Shown here: piece by piece, positions 54,513-64,000 of the stretch
Numbering within the stretch: the first letter of the stretch is position 1
Layout of the letters: every line of letters begins with the position of its first letter
Assembly: GCA_905178155.1 (NCBI GenBank)
Contig: CAJINV010000008.1
Coordinates: 4,142,793 to 4,206,792 of the forward strand
Direction of reading: 5' to 3'
Length of the DNA: 64,000 bases
DNA from: Amoebophrya sp. A120
Taxonomy: Eukaryota; Sar; Dinophyceae; Syndiniales; Amoebophryaceae
Position numbers and translations under genes: made by a program
The notes under the pieces: generated by a model
Seen by the model: only the letters and a program-made list of their open reading frames with translations
Database searches by the model: none
What the model was told of the DNA's origin: nothing

Positions 54513-57017
54513 ATGTTTTTGCCTCCTTCCGAACCGCTGACGAGATCGCTGATGTTGTCCCACCTGCGCCGACCACGATTTCCGCACACAAGAGCGGCGG
54601 CCGTACGGGGCCCGACACCTACTACTTCTTGCGCCAGGATTTTTAATACTGATGAAAATTTTATTACCAGAGATCGTTTTTGCAAGATCGTCTGCGCGCC
54701 AACATCTACTTCATGTAGTCCGTACCCGGCAGTGAACTACACATCACCAACGTGTCGGACACTCAGACATTGGAGCTCCTCAATATCTTCTACGTCGTCA
54801 ACAAGCAGTTCAAGCTCGAGTTCTTCCAGTGCAGACGTATCAAAGCCTCTGTTCGAACCCTCCATCTCCGCGGCCAACACCGTGAATCCGATCCGGCGCC
54901 TCATCGAACGAACGCAGGTGAAGCCACTCGACCCGAGTCTGGAGGTGATCCCGCTCTCCATCGGGGATCCGACGCATTTCGGGAATTTCCGCCCCCCCGA
55001 CGGCCTCACGGAGAAGATCACAGAGCTGGCACAATCGCAAAAGTACAACGGCTACCAGCATTCCACGGGGATGGAATCCGTGCGACAGGCGATCGCGGAC
55101 CGGTTTTCTTCCAAGACGGCACCGATAACAGCCGACGACGTGATTCTCACGTCCGGCTGTTCCCACGCACTAGACCTGGCGATTCAGGTCCTGTGCAACC
55201 CGGGGGATGTTCTGCTCGTCCCCCAACCCGCCTTTCCGCTGTACGAGACCCTGGCGAAAAGTCGGGGTGTGGAGATCGCGCACTATAGGCTGGACCCGGA
55301 ACGAAATTGGGAGGTGGATTTGACACACTTGGATCAGGTCTTGAGCAGCTGCCAAGAAAAACTCCGAATTGCCGCGGCGGAAAGGAAAACTGAGCAAAAT
55401 GGTGTTACGAACAAGGTCGGCGCGGTGCTTCTCAACTCGCCGAGCAACCCCTGCGGCAACGTGTTCGGGAAGCGACACCTGAAGGAGCTCACCGTATAAC
55501 TGTGAAAGACTCCACTTTCATCTTCTTTGTGATGCAAAATTATACAACCACTTCCGCATCTATCTTCCCTTGAGCCGCTGTTGGCATGACAAATTCCGGA
55601 ACCTCTACTTCGAACTCTACCTACTGCAATCCGTGGACAAATTTGTTGTCATGCCAAAGCTACATCAGACACAAGCATTGCGACTGCTGCTACTCGACGT
55701 GCCATTCGCATTCAAATCAATGGAGGGGGTGGAGGTGTTGTGCATCCTCATACATCGCACTGATTTACGAAAAGCACGACGTGCCCATTATCGCCGATGA
55801 GATCTACGCGAACATGGCCTTCGATCCGGCACAGAACGCGATGCTCCACGAGGTAGCTGAACAGCGCGTGCCCTTCCTTTCGGTCGGCGGCATTGCGAAA
55901 CAGTATATGGTGCCCGGGTGGCGCATGGGCTGGCTCACAGTGCACGACGACGTAAAGGCGCACCACAGGTTTGAAAAGATCCACAGCGGACTGCAGGACC
56001 TCTCCACCCTCATTCTCGGACCGTCGACGCTGCAGCAGATGGCGATTCCGTTCCTGTTGCAGGAAATATCGAAGATGAAGAAAAAAACCGTGTTTAGTGT
56101 AAGATTGTGGTATAGAAGAGGATGCAGCACAGTTAGTAAGTAAGTACGCGTTTCATGATGTCTCACATCATTGAAGATGGCCACTTTGTGTAGTGGTATT
56201 TCCCGTCTTACCGGGTCCTTAACTGTGGATTCTCTCCAGACCGGCTTCGTAATGCATGCTGCTAGCTCAAACTAACAGAATGATGCTACACGAATCGACA
56301 CGACATGTTTTTTTCCTTGATAGAAAACGAGCGACGAATACTACGAAAAACATGTTCTGGAGCAGCTCAAGGAAAACGCGGAGACTGTGCAGAAAATTTT
56401 AGGAAGTGGTAGCTGCGATTCGCGGCGCCAGGACGCGGACAAGTCTTCTCCGACGTCAATTGCTTCGACGAAGAAGAAAAAGTACCACTTGCGCGTCATC
56501 GAGCCGCAGGGGGCGATGTACGTGTTGGTGCAGATTCTCGACCCGGAGCACAGTGCCAACAGTACGCAAGGACACCGAGTCGTCGATGACGTCGAGTTCT
56601 GCCGTGCCCTATTGCAGGAACAGTCCGTGTTTGCGCTTCCATATGCCGCTGCACAAATGAATCCACCTCGTCCCCAACATGATCACAGCCTCTGTCAATC
56701 TGCCAAGCGCAACAACTTGTGCGGAACACAACAGGTACTACGATTTCGATTTGCGTTCATTTGCATGGTATGTTGATGTTGTGCTACAGGACTATAAGTA
56801 ATTCCGTATATCTATGGGAGGTATGTTGGTTGTGGCTTTGCGTTCCGTTCGCAAAATCGAAATGGATCACGGCGAGGGTGTCGTGGGTGATTTTTTTCAA
56901 CGGCATACTTCGGGGCAATGCTTCAACATTCCTGGGTTTTTCCGCATCGTGCTCTGTCCGCCCCGAGAAAAGCTAGAGGAGGCCTGTTTAAGAATCCAGA
57001 AATTTTGCGATGGATGA
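54513..57017 (+). CDS. TAT: Tyrosine aminotransferase (PLP fold type I)
   Basis: Exons 54513-55494, 55758-56066, 56328-56641 and 56913-57017 total 1710 nt, giving 569 residues. All three introns are introners. After a Ser-rich leader of about 115 residues that could be a targeting peptide, the enzyme follows the tyrosine aminotransferase family closely: NPIRRLIERTQVKP, LSIGDPTHFGNF, KYNGYQHSTGM, ILTSGCSHALDLAIQVL, NSPSNPCGNVF, IIADEIYANMAF, the PLP lysine at 375 in GGIAKQYMVPGWRMGW, QGAMYVLVQI and FFRIVLCPP. It transfers the amino group of tyrosine to 2-oxoglutarate in aromatic amino acid breakdown. Removing each introner plus five bases rebuilds family-typical joins (LTALIYEKHDVP, LLQETSDEYYEKH, FALPGQCFNIP), the strongest test here of the excision rule. 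A Lys-poor insert of about 30 residues precedes QGAMY. Confidence 0.95.
55495..55752. mobile_element. Introner, unclassified family
   Basis: 258 bases, flanked by CACCG (55490-55494) and CATCG (55753-55757), with TA ends. The interior has GTTGGCATGACAAATTCC mirrored by TTTGTTGTCATGCCAAAGC. Removal gives KELTALIYEKHDVP, as expected for the enzyme. Confidence 0.85.
56067..56322. mobile_element. Introner, family C
   Basis: 256 bases, flanked by GGAAA (56062-56066) and GAAAA (56323-56327). The left arm has AAAACCGTGTTTAGTGTAAG, similar to other family-C left arms; the right arm ends TTTTTTTCCTTGATA. Removal gives LLQETSDEYYEKH. Confidence 0.85.
56642..56907. mobile_element. Introner, strongly decayed
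   Basis: 266 bases with TA ends and end words TATGCC and GGCATA as a short inverted repeat. Flanks TTCCA and CTTCG match poorly. Removal restores FALPGQCFNIPGFFR, matching the family. Confidence 0.7.
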
Positions 57018-58273
57018 GGACAGGAAGTGCGTAATGTGATTAACCTGAATGTTTTTATCGCAGCAGTACGACATGTACTTAGTAGTTGCCAACAGGCCTC
57101 TGGACAGGATGAACATTCGCAATTTTTGAAAAAAACATCAAAAATGCCACACCTTGCCTTGCTTTGCCGCGTCGTAGTTGCGGCAGCAGGACCAGGAGCC
57201 ACGAGAACTGAAAGCATAAGTAACTAGGGATCAGCACCACCAGCATTCTTAAGCTTTAAAAGCTTGAAATTATAGAGAGTCGATGTGAGGAGGAATAAGA
57301 ATAAGTAGCCTTCACCAAAATCGATTGCTCGCGAAGATTTTTCGTGCTCTGGTGGCGGTAAAACGTCCTTTCCAACAATGGCACTCCCACTACGTGGTCG
57401 TTTCTATAGCGACTGATTGAGCGCACATTCGAGAGCTAGAGTGATCTTTGCACAGATGCAATCTATGATCTCAGGCTGGCGCATTGAGCATCATGGGTCG
57501 CTTGTTCATCGCCGACAGGTCGAAAATCGCACTTCGTTGTAACAAACGCTTGTTCCGTTGACCCTATATGGTGAGTAAACCTAAACATCGAACAAGAGAC
57601 ATAAAGTCTAGATCAAAGGTATTTAATAGTACACCACAGCAGCAACGGTAAACGAAAAAAGTTGTTCTTCGCTGCGTCGACATTGTTTGGCGATAGTACT
57701 CCTTGATGTGAAAGCAAGCTGTCGCAGTTGGTTTAGCATTTTGCCTACTTTTCGCTTCGAGCCCACGACGAAGCAGTTCCACCGTCGCGGCTCGTGTGCT
57801 GGCCAGCCGGTGCAACACAGCTGGCCTATCGCGCAGCGAAAACCCGCGGCTCTCATTAAGATCTCTCGGGCGCAAAAAAGCTTTTCGGCTACTTAACTTC
57901 TACGAGACGAAAACTCGGGCGGGGGTTACGTTACCTATCCTGGGCGCTGTCACCGACAGGCAGACGAGACGTCCTCTTGTTTGTTCCTGCACCCCATCGG
58001 GAAAGCAGCCCCAGTGCGTGCAAGCGCGATCACCTGGTGGCACCGACAAGGTGCGAAAATCCTTCTTGTCATAGATTGTTGTGGCAAGGAAGTCCGAATC
58101 AATCGCGCGTGTTGGTGAAAACGACGACTTGTTCGAAGCCGCGGTCGTAGTTGTACCAGTCGCCACAGGCGCCTGATTCATTTCAATCCATTTCGTTGGA
58201 GTGCGTCGAGCCCGGCGGCGTCTTCTCGAGGACAACTTTCTTTTTCGCTCTACCACCGCAAGAGCCTGCTACC
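57018..58273. other. Intergenic, no gene seen
   Basis: Contains a small palindrome (AAGCTTTAAAAGCTT near 57252-57266). Frames on both strands are short and without motifs. Confidence 0.45.
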
Positions 58274-61200
58274 ATGCCCGGTCCCAAGAGCAAGCGAATA
58301 ACGCCCAGAAATTTCATTCCGAACGGGCGACTAAAGGCCTACGCATGGCACGGCAGGACTGAGGACACCTCCATACCCGATCCGCACATAGCAGGACCGG
58401 ACACGTATCTATTCAAGTCTTGCTGATGAATATCACTCACTTACACTGTACAGGAGTCTTGTTCTCGTTCTCGTCCCTGTGTGCCCCTACAGAGTCAGTA
58501 AACCGAAGAAGCCTCTTGTTAAATTCTTTCTGTTTTTGAAATCTAGTGAATGGATCATGGTCTATTCATTGATCAGGGGCCTTTTGAATCCTCGATAGAA
58601 ATGATCTACTCACGACAGTACCTCCTGGAACATTGACAACTACCATGCCTGCGACCGTGACAGAAGTAAAAATGTGGAAATTCGAGAACCTCTCCCCGTC
58701 ACATTTCGAGGAGGAATGGACCCGAACGAAGTGCGAGCGTATCATGAATATTTTTTTAGCGCGTTGGTTTGCATCGATCTGTCAGCAGTTCTAATTCTAT
58801 TTTGGATAAAAGCAAAAATTCCGATCGTGCTATGGTGCAAGATAGATCCATTTTGTCATGCACACGACAGTGAGGTCAGAGACCACTGATCCTCTGACAA
58901 TAAAACAGCCACCACCCGTTCAATCTCGACCCATGCCAGCTCAACAAGGACGTCACACACACCGCGCCATACATGGTCACGACGACCAGAAGGAGGCTGA
59001 TACCAACCCAAAGCAACCCGGAAGTTCGAGGTGACAATGCTACTCGTTGATTTTTTAGAACAAGGATTTGTTGGCTCGTCATTTTTCTCCTCTTCATTTT
59101 CCTCTTCAAGAGGAAGAACCAAGAATTTCAATGGCGCCGATGAGCACGTTGCAAACCCAAAAACAACTGCTCTCTTCAGATATGACGGACTGCAGACCGC
59201 ACCGACAGGGCTCGTTGCACGACATATTAGCAACCACCGCGCCGGTGTGGACAGCAATACCAGGCTACACAGGGCACATACGGGGAAAAACTGCGGAGAA
59301 CGTGTACGATTTCTTCTTGTTTCTTGATGTCCCTTGTACGGAAATTTCCACCCGGAGGTGGAGCAACAGTCAGTAAATGACACCTTCTGTAGACTTGCTT
59401 CTGTCACGCCTGGGATCTTCACGGTAATATCCTTAAACTCAATGAGATGCATTTTCGAACATCGTTTTCTCCGGATAGAAAGATCTTTTTGTGGTTTTCC
59501 AAACCAAATTCTGTTCTGGTTCTTCAGCTATGGGTATGGCCACTCCGTGAGCAACGAGTACGCCGAGGTTGCAATCGACAAAAGGAGAAAACTTATCGCA
59601 ACGAAAATCTGCATCACTGCGAAGCTTTGTCGCACGAAATGCTAGTCGTGTGTGTGTGGTGTTGGTCATGAAAGGTCACGTTGCGCGACACGCCGAGCAC
59701 ATCTTCCACAGTGTTTGAATGATTTTTAAAAACACGTCGCTTCCCTTGTGGCCCCGCCCTAGCTTCAACTTTTGCGACTGCTCAATGTTCGTACACTTAA
59801 TAACAAGAACCGGTCGCGCAAGACTTGCAAAAGTTTGTGCCTGAAACTGAAACACAGGCTGAATTACAAGGGCAAAAAAAGAAACGAGGCTGAATGTGCA
59901 CACGATAAAACCCGGCACAGTGATGCAGCTTGTTTCCCTTGTCATAAAAGCTACCGAAAACGGGTTTCGCCAATCTACATCGAGCTTCAAAGTGCGGTGT
60001 CCACAAGGTAAGAAAAAGCCTTTTTCTCCACCTTGTGTGAACTAGATAGAACGCTCAAATTTGTAGGATAGATATAAACATTAAAACATTTTCACACCCT
60101 CTGCCCGTCATTCACAGTTTCTCTACTTACTTGAAAAATATAGATGACGACGATCACACAGGAACATGGCAAGACCAGGCCTATCGGCACTGGGTCCCAG
60201 CAACGCATGGCATGACTCATCAGGAAGGGCCGCCGTACGGAAATGGCACAGTGTACTTACTCATTTAAATATAGAAAGCGTCGATCCATCGTTTTCTATT
60301 GTGACAGTGACAGCATCCATCTCATGATACTAAAAAGGAATCAGCTGATGTTCTGTGCCGAAATTATATGCATCATTTTTCGCTAGCCCTAGCGAGAACA
60401 ACTATGATCTTCTTTTAGACTGGTAGTGTACAACAGCACACAACTTCTGCAGGCACCGGCAGCGGCTCCGCGTTGCCGAACAGATGAAGCTGAACCAAAG
60501 TGAGGATCGATACAACCACGCCACGACAGAAGTCCAGACCTGGGCGGCGAACAAGCCGAACGAGACCCGGGGGCACAACTATCAATTGCAAAAATGTCTG
60601 GGTCTAGAAGGTTGAAGCTTGTGATGCGCATTTCAGAACACAGAAAAATCTCTCATGCATAGGCAGCAAAGGTTGCCCACTTTCTGTCACTAAAATCAGG
60701 GATTTGTCATGCGGATTCGGCATTGCGAACACTTATCGAAACCTGTGATGCTAGAGCTTCCATGCCAGATCTGCTGTGTCATGCAAAAACAGCATGACTC
60801 TTCCAGACCCAGACACTTTTACACTTGATAACAACGGCTGGCGAGCAAGTATCCGCGGCTACGGGGGCTGGAAGCCTAAATGGAAGGAAGACTATCATGC
60901 GAAAAAACGTCCCCACCCCAGAGTTGTCATGCAAATCTGCATGCGAGAAAAGTTTTTCATGCTTAGCCCCATGAGAAGCAATTCCTAGTCGTGCTTTGGA
61001 ATTTGTGATGCTATAATCAGCATGATGCGCTACATCTGTGATGCTTCTGAACTACCTAAACAGGACTCCACTACGAGGGCAGACTTGTCATGCGAAACAG
61101 CCCAAGCTGGTTGATTTGTCTAGCAGATTTCCCATCTTGACTCTGATGTGGGGACGTTTTTACTTAGGATAAAGACAAAGATTTGTTCTACCAGCCGCAG

Positions 61201-61634
61201 TTGGGAAAGGTATAGATACCTTAGGGAGCTCCACCTGCTTGGGCCGTGATTTGATACGGCCGTGTTGAGTGCAATGTGCGATCGTCGTGTTCCATGATGA
61301 CAGATTCTCGGGTTTGCGGATGTATGTTGGTGCATCTCGTGTTTTTTTCCGACCAGCATCAGAGATGCGATTGATGCTTCTTTCACAAAGACACCACTGT
61401 GCGTGGAGCCGAGAATAATATTTACATGCAAAGATGACCACTATGACATTCTTCAGCTTTTTAGACCATTGCAATTTCAAAATCGAATAAAAGGTTTATC
61501 CGCCCTACTACCCGGAAGTCACGCGATATTCCACCATCCTGCAGCCAAACGAGACGCCGCGGGACCTGAACATCATCCAAGCGCCACCCAGTTCCAGGAC
61601 AGAAAACGGAAGCTCGTCCTCTAGCAGGAAATAA
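58274..61634 (+). CDS. PGYTGH-motif protein, possible ciliary/axonemal protein
   Basis: Exons 58274-58404, 58619-58738, 58909-59030, 59111-59303, 59529-unresolved, unresolved-60007, 60145-60234, 60453-60579, 60836-60892, 61177-61209 and 61494-61634 (TAA 61632-61634). Seven GT-AG introns are placed plus two introners; the join between 59529 and about 59951 is open. The start reads MPGPKSKRITPRNFIPNGR. The diagnostic segment is VWTAIPGYTGHIRGKTAENV then YGYGHS. PGYTGH motifs are typical of microtubule-inner and FAM166/CIMIP2-like axonemal proteins, so a flagellar role is an inference. Later segments are RYNHATTEVQTWAANKP, IRGYGGWKPKWKED and VYPPYYPEVTRYSTILQP. Such proteins would fit a parasite with flagellate dispersal cells. 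Confidence 0.6.
60580..60830. mobile_element. Introner, family A, subtype A4
   Basis: 251 bases, exact repeat ACAAC (60575-60579, 60831-60835). The interior is nearly identical to 9091-9337. Removal gives ETRGHNGWRASIRGYGG. Confidence 0.95.
60893..61171. mobile_element. Introner, family E
   Basis: 279 bases, exact repeat AAGAC (60888-60892, 61172-61176). Arms AAAAACGTCCCCACCCCAGA and TCTGATGTGGGGACGTTTTT. Same family as 39428-39709. Confidence 0.95.
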
Positions 61635-63085
61635 GTAACTTTTGGGTGGTTGCTGCTGGTCCTTCTGAAAAATATCAATCAATTTTCTTGTACCAGCTCC
61701 GTCGTGATTGATTTTTTCGCACTTCAGCATGCAGTGCCACAACTGCATCATGAATCACTGCAAAATCTATAAACCTCCAACAACTTCGATTGCAATTGCA
61801 CCTATCTAAGATGACTTGTAGAATTACAGTTTGTTTCATTTTCGATCACACCGCGACGAGAATAGTCAGTCCAGGACAACAGCTCTCAAATGTCATCAAA
61901 TGTACCAAATTTCAACAAACTTGTTTTGTGCTTCTTCTTTTGTTTTCAACTTGTATTTAACTTTCCAACTTGTTCTGGAGGTGTCACGTCGTTTTCGTGC
62001 TTTTAATCCGCACGGCACTAGAAGCCTATCTTACGTGCTGGTGGTACCATCAGCGCTGTAACGAGAAGGATGAACAACGACAAATGAAAATCTTCATACT
62101 CGATACCAAAACTCGTTCGTCAGAGAAAAATGTTAACACTTTTATCCTTATCGAACAATCGTCGCGATGAAATAAAACCGAATAATTGCCAGGGACACTC
62201 TATTTCGGACTGGCTGCGTTGGAAACCTGGCGGCACAGCTACCTCGGAAAGAAGAACTTCTCAATTACGTGTACAATTTGGCCAAGATTACATCACAATC
62301 TATTTCTATCATCAAAGAGCATAACTGGAGTCTCTTTATTTGCAGCGTGTACCCACAACACGCGTGCATCTATGCGTGAACGGCTCAGAGAGGGTCGTAA
62401 GAACGGTTTCAGTTCAGCGCGTTGTAGTTGAGGTGTTTGTTTATAGCTTTTCAGAGTTTGGCCGCTTTTGATATCAACGACTGTATGTTCGGTCGTGGTC
62501 GTCTATGTCGCGTCCGAAAAAATCGTTCTGTCGGCCGAAGCCTCTGCTTTGTTACAGTTTTCGTCCGGAGCAGCGCAAACGTGGCTACTTTTATCTCAAC
62601 CCGCAGCTCCGATAGGAGCAAGTCGGTTTTTCTTTTCTACGTACTTGCCTAAGGAGAGATTCTCCGAAATAAATATACCATTGTGGGAGCGTCGAAGATG
62701 CAGCTTCTGCTTTTTTCCAATGCACTTTGGATAAAGACTTTGCGCTCCGAAGAAGTGCGCGCGACGAGGATAAGAAAAAACGGCTTGCATGAGCGAGACT
62801 CGGTGGATCACGTTGCTTTTGTGGGGCGACGCGATGGAGTTCAGCGACATCATGTTTGTATTCTCCTAACTTGTTGAGTTTCTGTTTCAGTTTCTGGAGA
62901 AATCAAGGACAGCTTGTTGCAGTCTGAGCCGACTCGTCAAAAGACTTTATCTAAAGGCAAGAAGTTGCCATGTGCAGCAGCTATTCTCAATCTCTTTACT
63001 CCTAGAAAGCTCCTGCCACATACGCTCGACAGAAGTGGTGCGCCAGTGCCTCCCCGATGAACTGCCAAAACGCAGGGTAATAAAC
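61635..63085. other. No resolved gene; possible short exons
   Basis: A frame near 62535-62615 reads RPKPLLCYSFRPEQRKRG and GYFYLNPQLR, and one near 62186-62270 reads GLAALETWRHSYLGKKN. Both look more protein-like than their surroundings and could be exons of a small split gene, but start, stop and junctions could not be fixed. Confidence 0.3.
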
Positions 63086-64000
63086 ATGAAGTCCTACCAC
63101 ATTACGACCCCCAGCAAAATTGTGACGGCCGCCGCGACGAGAAAAGATCCGGGTTCAGCGTCGAAAATAACTGGCGTCCTCAAGCCGTCTACCTCCACAC
63201 CATTGTCCTCAGCCCGCCGGGAGACCACGAGGAGTCCGTCGCCGGGCACGAAAAGAAGTGCAGCTGCTGCTGCGTTTCAGTCGGAGCAGCAAGCAAGGTC
63301 GGAGATTAATACTTCCCGTTCGAAGCCTGGCGAGGACCGTACGAACTGTAACCCCGAGGAGGACGAGGACGATGAAACCGGTCCTCCCGTCCGTGAGGAG
63401 CATGATCGCACGCGCGTTCATATCGCAGGACCGAGCGCGACCTCAAGTTCGTCTTCCTCGTATTGCCGCTCACCTGGACGCGGAGCGAAAACTGGATCCA
63501 CCTCTTCGGCGAAATTGCTTACGGGCGATCGCAGGGGCAGCATGATGGTCCCGACTTCCCGGAGTAGAACGTCTACTCCAAGGAACTACAACGCCGCTGG
63601 CGCCAGCGCAGCGACCGCTGCACCCTCGCCAAGGCCCTTGCGAGTGAAGAACGATTGCAGTGCTGACCAACAACTGCCGCAGATAAACCCGTCGCCCCGC
63701 CCGGAGCACGATTCTGGAGCTCGTACAAATGGCGCAAGAAAACTTGAACGAAATCAAGTGGCATTTTCGGAAGGAGCGCGTCGAGCTGATCGTGATTACA
63801 GTCGGACGAAACACGGCCCGCCTTCCAGTCGCAGCGCCTCGGGCTCGCCTGTGAAGAAGCTGCAAGCAACGAGGATACGAATGCCTATGCCGTCGTCTAC
63901 TTCCGGTAACACTGCAACTACAGGGCCAGATACACCGAATGGGTCGTCCGTGATTAACGTCAACCGCCAGGTCACTCACTGGAAATCCCTCTACGAGACG
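63086..64000 (+). CDS. Ser/Arg/Pro-rich protein, 5' part only
   Basis: ATG 63086 opens a frame that stays open to the window end, 305 codons. It starts MKSYHITTPSKIVTAAATRK and is then low-complexity: Ser, Thr, Arg, Pro and Ala dominate, with an acidic patch (EEDEDDE) and SP/TP-type sites. The codon choice resembles the confirmed genes. There is no domain in the visible part, so the function is unknown; the folded portion, if any, lies beyond the window. Confidence 0.6.
   Translation, partial: MKSYHITTPSKIVTAAATRKDPGSASKITGVLKPSTSTPLSSARRETTRSPSPGTKRSAAAAAFQSEQQARSEINTSRSKPGEDRTNCNPEEDEDDETGPPVREEHDRTRVHIAGPSATSSSSSSYCRSPGRGAKTGSTSSAKLLTGDRRGSMMVPTSRSRTSTPRNYNAAGASAATAAPSPRPLRVKNDCSADQQLPQINPSPRPEHDSGARTNGARKLERNQVAFSEGARRADRDYSRTKHGPPSSRSASGSPVKKLQATRIRMPMPSSTSGNTATTGPDTPNGSSVINVNRQVTHWKSLYET

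Noticed and set aside
27215-61171. Introner inverted repeats as a CRISPR array or as bacterial repeat elements
   Set aside because: Copies are dispersed singly within eukaryotic genes, have target repeats and no regular spacers; no cas genes are present.
1-64000. tRNA, rRNA or spliced-leader genes
   Set aside because: No cloverleaf-like A/B box pairs or rRNA-like conserved stretches were seen by eye; a tRNAscan or Infernal run would be decisive.

Overview
This window looks like nuclear DNA of a protist in the parasitic dinoflagellate lineage, most likely an Amoebophrya-type syndinian. The reasons are eukaryotic split genes (importin alpha, AlkB dioxygenase, tyrosine aminotransferase, ABC half-transporter), all 17 recognisable genes on the + strand, bacterial-type proteorhodopsin genes of the kind known from dinoflagellates, and above all many short inverted-repeat elements sitting as introns inside coding sequence. 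Invasive intronic elements (introners) with terminal inverted repeats have been described in Amoebophrya; the species here is an inference.

The organising feature is the introners. I count 38. Each starts with TA, ends with TA and is flanked by a 5-base repeat of host sequence (20 pairs identical, 9 pairs 4/5, the rest decayed). Removing the element plus one 5-base copy restores the reading frame in every gene I could rebuild, and in conserved proteins it restores the expected family sequence. At least seven inverted-repeat families share the same ends and target length. They lack GT-AG ends and coexist with about 23 conventional GT-AG introns, often in the same gene.

Layout, left to right, all +: a repeat-bearing stretch without a supported gene (1-2500); a polytopic membrane protein with a homopolymer frameshift (2501-5048); an anchored hypothetical (6252); a putative secreted protein with four introners (8091-10031); a histidine phosphatase (10860-12192); a small exon and a coiled-coil protein (12833-15605); an ankyrin-repeat protein with seven introners (15746-20222); a 1558-residue SAM methyltransferase fusion (20927-26519); proteorhodopsin 1 with seven introners (27193-30594); a hypothetical (30832-31878); proteorhodopsin 2 with five (32608-36392); importin alpha with four (37967-42537); an AlkB-domain protein with a huge Trp/Lys/Asp-rich tail (43656-48797); an ABC half-transporter with three (49421-53743); tyrosine aminotransferase with three (54513-57017); a PGYTGH-motif, possibly axonemal, protein with two (58274-61634); and the 5' end of a low-complexity protein that runs off the window (63086-64000).

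The genes do not form an evident pathway. The two rhodopsins are paralogues: both keep the proton acceptor Asp, donor Glu and retinal Lys, both carry Gln at the spectral-tuning site (predicting blue absorption), and both have oversized E-F loops and C-terminal tails. Exon boundaries below were worked out by hand from frame, family conservation and splice or target-repeat signals; no transcript data were available.
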